This document shows positions 42,851-51,005 of a stretch of 56,608 nucleotides of DNA, in pieces (within the stretch, counting starts at the first letter, position 1; each line of letters opens with the position of its first letter). The DNA is from an uncultured Oscillospiraceae bacterium (lineage in GTDB: Bacteria > Bacillota > Clostridia > Oscillospirales > Oscillospiraceae). The position numbers and the translations under genes were made by a program. The DNA is taken from assembly GCA_934636045.1 (NCBI GenBank), contig CAKTZP010000001.1, positions 1 to 56,608 on the forward strand, read 5' to 3'. Under the pieces are notes generated by a model. It did not search any database. It saw only the letters and a program-made list of their open reading frames with translations, and had not been told where the DNA came from.

Positions 42851-42856
42851 AGAGCG

Positions 42857-43078
42857 TGTCAAAAAACTACCCCGCATGTCATTGCGAGGAGCGAAGCGAC
42901 GTGGCAATCTCATGCAGGCAGTTTCGAATTCGCCGAAAATCATCTGAAAATCAAAACAATTCTGCGAGATTGCCACGGCCGCAAGCGGCCGACCGGCAAG
43001 CGGAGTGACCGCATCCGTAAGGCGGCAAAGCCGCTAACGGCCGCGACATCGCAATGACTTAATCGGACTTTTTTGACA
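42857..43078. mobile_element. Palindromic MITE-like element, 222 bp
   Basis: Terminal inverted repeats are exact: TGTCAAAAAA (42857-42866) and TTTTTTGACA (43069-43078). Inside lie the interspersed-repeat ends GTCATTGCGAG (42879-42889) with CGTGGCAATCT (42899-42909), and the inverted partners AGATTGCCACG (42968-42978) and ATCGCAATGAC (43048-43058). There is no open reading frame of note. It sits between two convergent SLH genes and contains fragments of the repeat family found elsewhere in the window. Confidence 0.7.
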
Positions 43079-43084
43079 GTCTGA

Positions 43085-43112
43085 GGCGGCGGCCGCCGGA
43101 GCAGCCGCCGCC
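43085..43112. repeat. G+C-rich hairpin, copy 2, flanking the MITE-like element
   Basis: GGCGGCGGCCGC, loop CGGA, GCAGCCGCCGCC: differs from copy 1 by one base, giving one mismatch. It begins 10 bases downstream of the 3' end of the convergent SLH gene and may act as its terminator. Confidence 0.75.
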
Positions 43113-43122
43113 AGATTGAAGC

Positions 43123-46100
43123 TTACTTTACGAGCTGATCGAAGCGCATCACAATGGCCGCAAACTGCGCGCGGGTCGCTTGGTCGTTCGGCCAAAGCTT
43201 GCCGTCGTAGCCGTTGATGATGCCGTTATCGACCGCCCAGACGATGTCGTTCAGCGCCCATGCCTGCACGTCGCCGCGGTCGGGATACTTATCGAGGTTG
43301 CCCTTCGCGGTGGTATCCATGCCGGCAATATTCTTGGCGTATCTGGCGAGCATCGCCGTCATCTCCTGACGGGTGATGTTGCGGTTCGGGCGGAATGTGC
43401 CGTCCTCGTAGCCGTTGACCACACCGGCAGCCGCTGCCCAGTTGACCGCATCGGTGTACCACAGGCCTTCCTGCAGATCAGAGAAGGTGCTCTTGGCGGA
43501 GACGGCAGGCTTTCCGGCCAGACGGTACAGCACCGTCGCAACCATGCCGCGGGTCAGTGTGTTGTTCGGCTCGAAGGTGTGGCTGGACGTGCCGTTGAGC
43601 AGTCCCTTCTTGACGGTGTATTCCACCGCGCCGGCGTACCAGTCGCCGGTACTCACATCGTCAAACAGCGCCGTCACATCGGTTTGCTCGCTGACGATCT
43701 TGATCTCCGCGCGGTTGCGGACACGCAGGCGGGAGAAGATCGCGCTCGTGGCGCTGGTCTCGTCGACGTCGCGCGAGCCGATGCCGACACCGGTAACGGT
43801 CATGCCGACCTGAAGGTTATCAAGGCCGGTGTAGTCCTTCATAATGTAGCCGTTGATGAACAGGCAGGCCTCGCCGGTGGTGTCCTTGACGTAGATCTTA
43901 TCGATCACGCCCGCGGTCTTGTGGATGGAGGTAACCAAGCCGCCGATCTTCATCAGATTGCCGATGGAGGAATCCGCCATCGCCGTCTTGCAGGAGACGG
44001 TCTTGGGCTTGATCACATAGGTCTCGTCAGAGATCACGCGGCAGTAGCCGTCGTACTCGGAGCCGAGGTTCAGCTCGACCTCGCCGCAGTAGTAGGTCAC
44101 GGCGCCGTGGCAGCGGACGTTCATGCCGATGGCATAGTTGCCGGCGACGGGGAAGACGTTGATGCCGTTGCCGTTCTTATCCTGCACATAGATGCAGTCG
44201 AAGAATGCAGTGTCCTGATCGTAGGCCGAGGCGTTGGAGGTCACATAGCCCTCGATGGTATACTGCTCACCGCTGCGGCTCTCGGGAACCTTCTTAACGG
44301 TGCTGATGGGCGTGATTTTGACGTTCTGATCCGCCTCGCTCAGCTCGAGCAGGATGTTCTGCATGATAAACTTGTTGATGTATGCCTGATCGTCCTTGAT
44401 GTCATAGTTGGACATGAAGGTGACACCGGAGGTCACGACCCAGCCGCCGCCGGGCAGATCCTCGTAGGTCATAATCGCAACATTGTCCTTCTCGACGGTC
44501 GTGGAGGTCGGGTTGGACGGGTCATATTGGGGGACAAACGCACCGCTGTCGAAGTAGCCGTCGTAGTGCGAGCCCCAGGTGGTCTGATAGCCGCGGACAA
44601 GGATCTCAACCTTCTTGTCGTCGGTCACCTGCAGCGGAGCGCCGTTGTACACCTGGAAGCCTGTCTGATTGTCGGGCGCCGGCGTGGTGCCGTAGGCATT
44701 GGAGGAGGTATAGACCGCCTTGATGAAGCGGTGCTTCATGTTCAGGTTCTCCTTGGAGGAGAAGTAGACGCGGTAGGCCTCGTTCGCCTTCATGTCGTTA
44801 TCGACGATGATGCCGTTGACGACTCTGGTATGCGCGCCGATGACCTCGAGCAGCTTGTTGGAATTCTCCGCGCAGTTGTCGAAGGTGTTGTCGCGGTCGG
44901 ACTTGGAGCAGATGATCACATTGCCGCCGTTTTCGACATACTTCTTCAGCGCGGCAAGCTCATCGGCGGTGTAATCCTTGGCCTTGCGGGTATTGCGGAG
45001 GTAGTTGACCGTCAGCACCAGCAGCTTGTATTCCTTCAGATTGTCATAGGTAAACTGGCCTTCGCCGATGTACTTGACCAGCGCGCCGTTGGACGCGGCA
45101 AACTGGATGAAGTTGCTCATGCTGCCGGAGTAGTCGCCGGAGACATAGTAGTTGTCGTGGCCGTGATCGATGGCAATGCGCGTCAGGCCCTCAGCGTCGC
45201 GCACCTTCTGCTTCATCGACTGCTGCACCTTGAAGTTCTTGCCGTCATAGGTGCCGTAGTAGGTGACCTGGAGGGTCTGCTCGCCTGCGATCTCGCGGGT
45301 GTAGTCAAAGGTATACACCTTCGTCTCGCCGGCGGCGACCTCGACGTTTTCGAGGAAGGTCTTGATGGTGGTGGTTTTGCCCTTCTCGTCGGTCAGCGTG
45401 AAGCGCACCTTGTCGAGAAGGTAGGACTTCTCCGTGCCGTTGGTCAGGGTGGAGGAAATGGTCTCGCTCTCACCGGTGACGCTCAGCGCGGCATCGGTCT
45501 TGATATCGCAGGTGATGGGCGTCGCCTCTCCCATCCAGACAGGCGCGGTCACGGCGATGTCGCCGTCGGCCTGCGTGACCTTCACGTAGTAGTACGCTGC
45601 GGTGTGGGGGATCGCTTCCTTCAGCTCAAAGGTGGAGCTGGCAGCGGAGTAGGACTTGAGAACCTGACCGTTTTCGCCGATGATCTCGATCTTGCCGAGC
45701 TTTTCGCCATCGGGATCCGAAACGGAGAGGCTGATGGTAACCTCCTTCGGCTCCTCCATTCCCACGTCGACAATGGAGCCCATGGGCTGATCGTTCAGAT
45801 AGTAGTAAATGCGGAGATTCTGATCCTCCGTGGAGTAGACGCGGCGCTCTGCAAAGGCGCGGTACAGGCCGGCCTCGGTGAAGTCGTCGGTCATGACGAC
45901 GTCGCGGCAGGTGTTGGCGTCGCCCCACTTGCCCTTGTGGTTATCCTGGTTGTTGGTCGGCGCGACGTGCCAGCCCTTGGCAAGGCACTTGTCGTACTCG
46001 GAGTAGCTCGGCCAGTAGGAGCTGCCGCCGACCGCGCCCTCGCCGTTGCCCACCTCGATGAGGTTCAGGACGGTGTCGCGCAGCGGGGTGTAGCCCGCAT

Positions 46101-48345
46101 AATCGTCAAACGTGCCGAAAGTGGTACCGGGATGGTTGAACTGGGAGACGACCGGTGCATCGGCGATGTACTTCGTTTTGGCATCGGCTGCATCGGTGTT
46201 GACCACGAGCTTCTTGGTCTTCTCGTCGTACTTGACCGCGACGCCGTTGTTCGCGTTGACCATCAGGTCGTTATACAGGTGCATGCCCGCATAGCTGTTG
46301 GTCTTTTCGTTCAGCGCGCTGTTGTTGCGGGAAACCGTGCCGTAGGTGTTGAAGGTATTGGTATGGCCGGGGCCGCCGGACCATGTCATCTCATAGCCAT
46401 AGGCCGCAATGAAGTCGTCACGCATGGCGTTATACTTCGCGGCCGTGGCCCTTGCCTCCTCCCACTTCGAGAGGCTGTCGCCCTTGGTCAGGGAGGACAG
46501 GTCGTAGTACGAGGTGACGGTTGCGGTCTTGGTGGTGTCAAAGTAGTTGGAGTGGTCGGTCACGATGAGGAAGTCCACATCGTCAGCCCCCATCGCGTGC
46601 TCGTATGCGTCGGCAAGCGTGCCGGCGCCGTCGGAGTACTGCGCGGTGTGGGAGTGGATCTGGCCATAGTAGAGGCTCATGCCGGCCTCGCCGACAAAGA
46701 ACGACCACGTCATTTCGGTTTCCTTGCCATCGCCGCGGGTGATCTTGAGGTCGACGACATGGCGGTCGTCGGTCATATTCGCGGTGGGCTTATAGGAGAT
46801 CCTCGAGGCGGTCACGGTGGGGGTGACCTCCGTGCCGTCCACGGTCATAACGATCTTGGGGTTCGAGCCGCAGTTGGCGATCTGCGCCGCAATCTCCGGC
46901 TGCTTTTCCGACAGGGTCGCCGCATTGGGCAGCGGGGTGACGGAAACGATCAGCGGCTCGTCCTTGATCTCGATCTCCTTCGAGGCGGAGTATTCCATTC
47001 CGTACTCATTCTTCGCGTCGATCTTCACGGTGAGCTTCGTCTTGCCCGCGAGCGCGGCGGTGGGGACGACCGCATCATAGTGATACGCCTTGGTCTCTGT
47101 CGGGGTGATCGACTGATACTCTCCGCCGGTGGAATACTGCACAGACAGGCTCGTGACCTTCGTCAGCTCGTCAAGGATGAAGCTGAAGTCATAGTCCACA
47201 CCGATGAAGGCGTCGTTGGCCGTGATCTCAATCTTCGGGTTGAGCACGTAGCCGAGGCCAAGCTTATCCTCGACCTTAAAGAAGCGCATTGCAAAAAGGT
47301 TCGCGCTGCCGTTATACGTCCAGCCGCTGAAGGCGTTGCTGAAGAACTCGATCGCAACGGAGCTGGAGCCATACTTTGCGGTCTTGTTGACGATCATGTA
47401 GCCGCCGGTCATTTCCTTCAGCGTCCAATAGCTGTAGTCGCTGTCCAGCGTGTCCATGTACAGGTGCTCGGCGTTGTTGATCTTGCCGTCCTCGCCCTTT
47501 TCGTTGGGGGAGGTGCGGAGGTACTTGCCGCCGTTCTTAAAGGTGTAGTAGGTGCCGTCAAAGCCGACCTCAAAAATCAGCGTGCCATTGCCCGCATTGA
47601 GCGTGCCGTCCTCCTTGAGCGAGGAGACGGCGCCGGTCATACTGGGAGCCACGGCATCGTCGGACTGGAAGCTGAAGCAGACGCCGCCGTACTCGTTGAA
47701 GATCGCGACCTTGTCACCGTCGGCAGGCTTTTCGCCGGCCACGGGCTTCTCGCCGATATAGCCGTCGCCGTCGGGATCCGCGGCGGTCTCGTCGATGGAA
47801 TAGAACGTGAAGGTGAAGATTTCGGACATTTCCTTCAGCGTCCACGCCTTAAAGGAGCCGTAGAACTCAATGTAGATTTCATACTTGTTGTTGTACTTGA
47901 CCTCTGCATTGGAGATGGTATAGCCGCTGAAGCCGCCGGTCGCAGCGGTGATCTTCCACTTCGTGCCGGTCTCGGCGGTATCCTTCATTTCGAGCGATTC
48001 GGAGGAATCGACCCAGAGGTACCTTCCGCCGCTCATGATATAGTAGGTACCGTCGCTGTTTTTCTGCAGCTTATAGACACCCGCCCCGTTTCCGACGGAA
48101 ATGTCCGCGCTTTCCTCTGTAGTCTTCGCGTTAGCCACGCCAATGCTGCCGGATGCGCCGTTTGCAAAAACGCCGCCCGCAGAGGCGCTGTAAATCACAA
48201 CCGCCTGATTGTCTGCAGGGATTGCGTCGAGCGGGGATGCTGAGAAGAGCTCTTCCTCCGCCGCCAGCGCAAGCGTTGGCAGCATCGCAAGCACCATGAC
48301 CAGCGCCAGAACCGCCGCAACGATCCGCTTGAGATGGTTTCTCAT
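43123..48345 (-). CDS. Giant SLH-anchored surface protein with CehA-type PHP metallohydrolase domain
   Basis: Secreted surface protein, 1740 residues. After a signal peptide (IVAAVLALVMVLAMLPTLALA) come two related modules of about 110 residues (around 85-185 and 255-360; shared pattern DGTYYxxxxGGxYL and WTLKEM), Ig-like segments, a PHP domain (about 555-870) with YYGQIHSHTAQYSDG and FLIVTDHSNYF, the CehA/McbA-type metal-binding blocks, further beta domains, a glutamine-amidotransferase/ThuA-like region (about 1050-1320, ending GGGWVVTSGV), an OB-fold-like region (about 1360-1555) and three SLH repeats (about 1565-1740). AAGGAGGA precedes the ATG. The hydrolytic substrate is unknown. Confidence 0.88.
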   Translation of the reverse strand: MRNHLKRIVAAVLALVMVLAMLPTLALAAEEELFSASPLDAIPADNQAVVIYSASAGGVFANGASGSIGVANAKTTEESADISVGNGAGVYKLQKNSDGTYYIMSGGRYLWVDSSESLEMKDTAETGTKWKITAATGGFSGYTISNAEVKYNNKYEIYIEFYGSFKAWTLKEMSEIFTFTFYSIDETAADPDGDGYIGEKPVAGEKPADGDKVAIFNEYGGVCFSFQSDDAVAPSMTGAVSSLKEDGTLNAGNGTLIFEVGFDGTYYTFKNGGKYLRTSPNEKGEDGKINNAEHLYMDTLDSDYSYWTLKEMTGGYMIVNKTAKYGSSSVAIEFFSNAFSGWTYNGSANLFAMRFFKVEDKLGLGYVLNPKIEITANDAFIGVDYDFSFILDELTKVTSLSVQYSTGGEYQSITPTETKAYHYDAVVPTAALAGKTKLTVKIDAKNEYGMEYSASKEIEIKDEPLIVSVTPLPNAATLSEKQPEIAAQIANCGSNPKIVMTVDGTEVTPTVTASRISYKPTANMTDDRHVVDLKITRGDGKETEMTWSFFVGEAGMSLYYGQIHSHTAQYSDGAGTLADAYEHAMGADDVDFLIVTDHSNYFDTTKTATVTSYYDLSSLTKGDSLSKWEEARATAAKYNAMRDDFIAAYGYEMTWSGGPGHTNTFNTYGTVSRNNSALNEKTNSYAGMHLYNDLMVNANNGVAVKYDEKTKKLVVNTDAADAKTKYIADAPVVSQFNHPGTTFGTFDDYAGYTPLRDTVLNLIEVGNGEGAVGGSSYWPSYSEYDKCLAKGWHVAPTNNQDNHKGKWGDANTCRDVVMTDDFTEAGLYRAFAERRVYSTEDQNLRIYYYLNDQPMGSIVDVGMEEPKEVTISLSVSDPDGEKLGKIEIIGENGQVLKSYSAASSTFELKEAIPHTAAYYYVKVTQADGDIAVTAPVWMGEATPITCDIKTDAALSVTGESETISSTLTNGTEKSYLLDKVRFTLTDEKGKTTTIKTFLENVEVAAGETKVYTFDYTREIAGEQTLQVTYYGTYDGKNFKVQQSMKQKVRDAEGLTRIAIDHGHDNYYVSGDYSGSMSNFIQFAASNGALVKYIGEGQFTYDNLKEYKLLVLTVNYLRNTRKAKDYTADELAALKKYVENGGNVIICSKSDRDNTFDNCAENSNKLLEVIGAHTRVVNGIIVDNDMKANEAYRVYFSSKENLNMKHRFIKAVYTSSNAYGTTPAPDNQTGFQVYNGAPLQVTDDKKVEILVRGYQTTWGSHYDGYFDSGAFVPQYDPSNPTSTTVEKDNVAIMTYEDLPGGGWVVTSGVTFMSNYDIKDDQAYINKFIMQNILLELSEADQNVKITPISTVKKVPESRSGEQYTIEGYVTSNASAYDQDTAFFDCIYVQDKNGNGINVFPVAGNYAIGMNVRCHGAVTYYCGEVELNLGSEYDGYCRVISDETYVIKPKTVSCKTAMADSSIGNLMKIGGLVTSIHKTAGVIDKIYVKDTTGEACLFINGYIMKDYTGLDNLQVGMTVTGVGIGSRDVDETSATSAIFSRLRVRNRAEIKIVSEQTDVTALFDDVSTGDWYAGAVEYTVKKGLLNGTSSHTFEPNNTLTRGMVATVLYRLAGKPAVSAKSTFSDLQEGLWYTDAVNWAAAAGVVNGYEDGTFRPNRNITRQEMTAMLARYAKNIAGMDTTAKGNLDKYPDRGDVQAWALNDIVWAVDNGIINGYDGKLWPNDQATRAQFAAIVMRFDQLVK

Positions 48346-48407
48346 TCTGTGTCCTCCTTACAATTTCCCGTATCCCGGCGCAAAAAGAGCGCAGAGATAC
48401 CAGTAAT

Positions 48408-48445
48408 GGTAATATCATGATACCACAGTTTTCAGTGAATTGCTA
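48408..48445 (-). promoter_or_regulatory. Possible weak promoter and palindrome of the giant SLH gene
   Basis: Minus strand: TATCAT -10-like box (48417-48422) with only a weak TAGCAA at 17 bases (48440-48445). The -10 overlaps an imperfect palindrome, GGTAATATCATGATACC (48408-48424). The rest of the spacer 48446-48663 is A+T-rich, and I see no gene or clear structure in it. Confidence 0.3.
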
Positions 48446-48663
48446 TATCAAAAAGCTATTATGGCCGGGGTTTTGAAATTTTTGGTGATTCTCACAACCC
48501 TCTATTGTCTTTCTTAATTGTGATCCTTTGTTACAAGACGTGAAATTGTCGGATCGCTTTGTAGCTTAAGCCTTTGGTCAATTTGCCCTTCCTTCCCGTA
48601 AAAATCGGCGAAGCCACCCAAATCGCAGCCGTTTCTGTCTGCCGCCGCGCCCCACGCGGTGGC

Positions 48664-48692
48664 TTGACTTCTCGGCGCCACACAATTATAAT
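48664..48692 (+). promoter_or_regulatory. Sigma70-type promoter of the YibE/F gene
   Basis: TTGACT (48664-48669), 17-base spacer, TATAAT (48687-48692). The leader of about 100 bases includes GTCATTGTGAGGA (48717-48729), a weak relic of the interspersed repeat. Confidence 0.78.
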
Positions 48693-48796
48693 AAAATCAG
48701 CTTTTTCCCCCTCTTGTCATTGTGAGGATAGCTTTGTCGGCTTTTCCATAACGTGCTCAAGCTCCACTCGGCAACTGCTTTCGCGGAGGTATTTCA

Positions 48797-50224
48797 ATGA
48801 AAAAACAGACCGTCCTGTTTCTGGCTGCCGGTGCGCTGTGCTGTCTCGGTGCAGCTGTGCTGCTGATCTGCTGCATCATCAACGGCGGCAATTTCCTGCA
48901 TTACGGCAGCCTTGTGCTGGCGCTGCTCGGCGGCGGCGTGATTCTCTGGATGGCGCTGCGGCAGCACAAGCTCTACCGTCAGGCCGCCGCTCCCGCTGCC
49001 GGGAAGAAAAATGCAATTGCCGCGCTCTCCCCCTTGGCGGAAAAGGCAAGCGGCCTGACGGCGCGGATGCTTGCGCTGCTGATCCTCACGCTGGCCTGCA
49101 TTGGGTTCTTCTTCCTCTACGGCATGGCACAGCAGACCGAATCTGTTCCGCAGTCAACCGTCCAGACCGGCATCGTCTACGAGCGCGGCAAGGTCATCGC
49201 CATTGACGAGAGCACCTATCAGGGGCAGCAGGATGTTGAGGACGTCCCGATCGGCAAGCAGCTCGTACAGGTCGAGCTGACCGGGGGCGAGCACAAGGGC
49301 GAGGTCTACACCCTCACAAACAACCTCAGCTACCTTTACGGCACGGTGCTCTCCGTCGGCGACCGGGTAACCGTCTCCTTCTCGATGACGAGCGGCAAGG
49401 TGGAAAACATCACGCTGGCTGACTATGACCGCACCGTTCCCGTGCTGGTCATTCTCGGGCTGTTTCTGCTCGTCACGGTGCTCGTCGGCGGCAAGGTCGG
49501 CGCAAAGTCTCTGTTGGGGCTGGCCTTCACGATTCTGTGCGTCTTCGCGCTGCTCATCCCGATGCTGCTCGGCGGCGCGCCGACGCTCTCCTCCATCTTC
49601 CTTCTGTGCGCCTATGTCACGGTCGTCGAATTCGTCATTCTTGACGGGGTCAACAGGAAGACCGTCTGCGCCATTCTGGGCACAATGTCAGGCGTGCTGT
49701 TTGCCATGCTGTTCGGGCAGCTGGCCTGCCGCCTGTGCCGGGTGAACGGCTTTCAGATGTACGTCGCCGAGCCGCACATTGAGGCGCTGCTCCAGATCAA
49801 GCAGGGGCAAAATCCGTTTGCTTCGCTGCAAATCGGCGATCTGCTCGTCGGCGGCATTCTGATTGCCGCGCTCGGCGCGGTAAACGATGTGGCCATGAGC
49901 ATCAGCTCGTCGATGAACGAGCTGGTCGCCGTCAATCCGGAGCTGACGCGGCGGCAGCTTCTCAAATCGGGCATGAACATCGGCCGCGATATGGTCGGTA
50001 CGATGACAAACACCCTCATCCTCGCCCTCGTCGGCAACGGCCTCGTGCTGATGATCTATCTGTGCTCCCTCGAGCCGTCGTTCAAGCAGCTGATGAGTAC
50101 CGCGTTTTTGTCCGTCGAGATGGTGCAGGCGCTGGCCAGCTCCGTCGGCGTCATTCTCGCCGTCCCCATGTCCGTCCTCATCGGCATGCTCCTGTTCGGA
50201 AGGAAGCACCCGAAAAAGCGATAA
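48797..50224 (+). CDS. YibE/F-like integral membrane protein
   Basis: Membrane protein of 475 residues. Two N-terminal membrane segments precede a basic loop and a third span (about 94-112), then an extracytoplasmic beta domain (about 120-215, GIVYERGKVIAIDES, VQVELTGGEHKGEVYTLTNNL) and five or more C-terminal spans (from 218) with LGAVNDVAMSISSSMNEL and GRDMVGTMTNTLILA, the conserved YibE/F block. The family's function is uncertain; efflux has been suggested for homologues. It appears monocistronic, with its own promoter and terminator. Confidence 0.88.
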   Translation: MKKQTVLFLAAGALCCLGAAVLLICCIINGGNFLHYGSLVLALLGGGVILWMALRQHKLYRQAAAPAAGKKNAIAALSPLAEKASGLTARMLALLILTLACIGFFFLYGMAQQTESVPQSTVQTGIVYERGKVIAIDESTYQGQQDVEDVPIGKQLVQVELTGGEHKGEVYTLTNNLSYLYGTVLSVGDRVTVSFSMTSGKVENITLADYDRTVPVLVILGLFLLVTVLVGGKVGAKSLLGLAFTILCVFALLIPMLLGGAPTLSSIFLLCAYVTVVEFVILDGVNRKTVCAILGTMSGVLFAMLFGQLACRLCRVNGFQMYVAEPHIEALLQIKQGQNPFASLQIGDLLVGGILIAALGAVNDVAMSISSSMNELVAVNPELTRRQLLKSGMNIGRDMVGTMTNTLILALVGNGLVLMIYLCSLEPSFKQLMSTAFLSVEMVQALASSVGVILAVPMSVLIGMLLFGRKHPKKR

Positions 50225-50240
50225 GATGCCATTCCCTGCA

Positions 50241-50274
50241 AAAGGCACGTTCGCCGAGTGGCGAACGTGCCTTT
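50241..50274. terminator. Bidirectional terminator between the YibE/F gene and the GatD-like gene
   Basis: Fifteen-base-pair perfect stem (50241-50255 with 50260-50274, loop GAGT) bounded by A3 and T3. It serves the two convergent transcripts. Confidence 0.85.
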
Positions 50275-50281
50275 GTTTGCC

Positions 50282-50998
50282 TTATTTCAGTGCCTCGCGG
50301 CGTTTTTGAAGCTCCTGAAGCGTGGTTTGGTAGCCCTGCTCCATGTAGGGGTAATTGACGGCGTCACGATATTCCCCGCTGAGGAGGAGGCGCGCCATCA
50401 GCTTCAGTGCGCATGGATTTTTTACCAGCAGCGGGCCGGTCAGATGCGTGCCGAAGCAGTTATTTTTACGCCAGCCCTCCGCGCCGCAATCCGCCTCGTT
50501 GCCATAGCCCATCGTCAGGCGGAGCATCGGCGTCCTTACGCCCGCGGTGCGGCTGCATTTGTTCATGAAGCCGACGATCTCCTGTCCGTCCAGCTCCGCC
50601 AGCACGTCGCCGACGATGCGGCGGGTCGACTCGACCGTCGTAAAGTCATCCAGCGCCAAGCCCTCATAGACTTGTCCCTTCGCGTCGGTCACGCTCTTGC
50701 CGAGCAGCTCAAAGGAGTTGCCGGTAAAGAGCATCACGCGCCCGGCCTCGCACGCCGCGCGCAGCGCGTCGCGGTATTCGGTCAGCTGGGACAGGGCAAG
50801 CTTCTGCTTGCGCTCCGTGCCCGCGCCCATGAAATAGAAATCGTAGTCGGAAATGTTCTTCTTCTCGTACAGCGACAGGGTATCGACAGACACCTCGTGC
50901 CCCAAATCCTTCAGATAGCGCGCCAGGACCGCGACGTTTGCATACTCGCCGTAAAGATTCATCACATCATCGTAGATGTGCAGCAGCTTACACTTCAT
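50282..50998 (-). CDS. GatD/CobB-like class I glutamine amidotransferase homologue lacking the catalytic triad
   Basis: Homologue (238 residues) of the amidotransferase subunit of the MurT-GatD lipid II amidase. The fold is recognisable from LLHIYDDVMNLYGEYANVAVL at the N-terminus and GTHLTGPLLVKNP at the C-terminus. The nucleophile elbow, normally CGGYQLLG, reads TGNSFELLG (92-100), so the catalytic Cys is gone; the histidine of GTYLHGPLLPKNP is replaced (GTHLTGP, residues 183-189). It therefore probably cannot hydrolyse glutamine. It lies seven bases after the MurT-like gene, as in true murT-gatD pairs. Confidence 0.82.
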   Translation of the reverse strand: MKCKLLHIYDDVMNLYGEYANVAVLARYLKDLGHEVSVDTLSLYEKKNISDYDFYFMGAGTERKQKLALSQLTEYRDALRAACEAGRVMLFTGNSFELLGKSVTDAKGQVYEGLALDDFTTVESTRRIVGDVLAELDGQEIVGFMNKCSRTAGVRTPMLRLTMGYGNEADCGAEGWRKNNCFGTHLTGPLLVKNPCALKLMARLLLSGEYRDAVNYPYMEQGYQTTLQELQKRREALK

Positions 50999-51005
50999 CG
51001 TTGCC

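Noticed and set aside
42745..43122. CRISPR-like array between the SLH genes
   Set aside because: Only two hairpin copies and one palindromic element are present; there are no regular spacers and no cas genes.
43180..48243. 1687-codon plus-strand open frame opposite the giant SLH gene
   Set aside because: The minus-strand protein has a signal peptide, PHP motifs and SLH repeats; the plus-strand translation is a compositionally odd Val/Gly/Asp/Arg-rich shadow.
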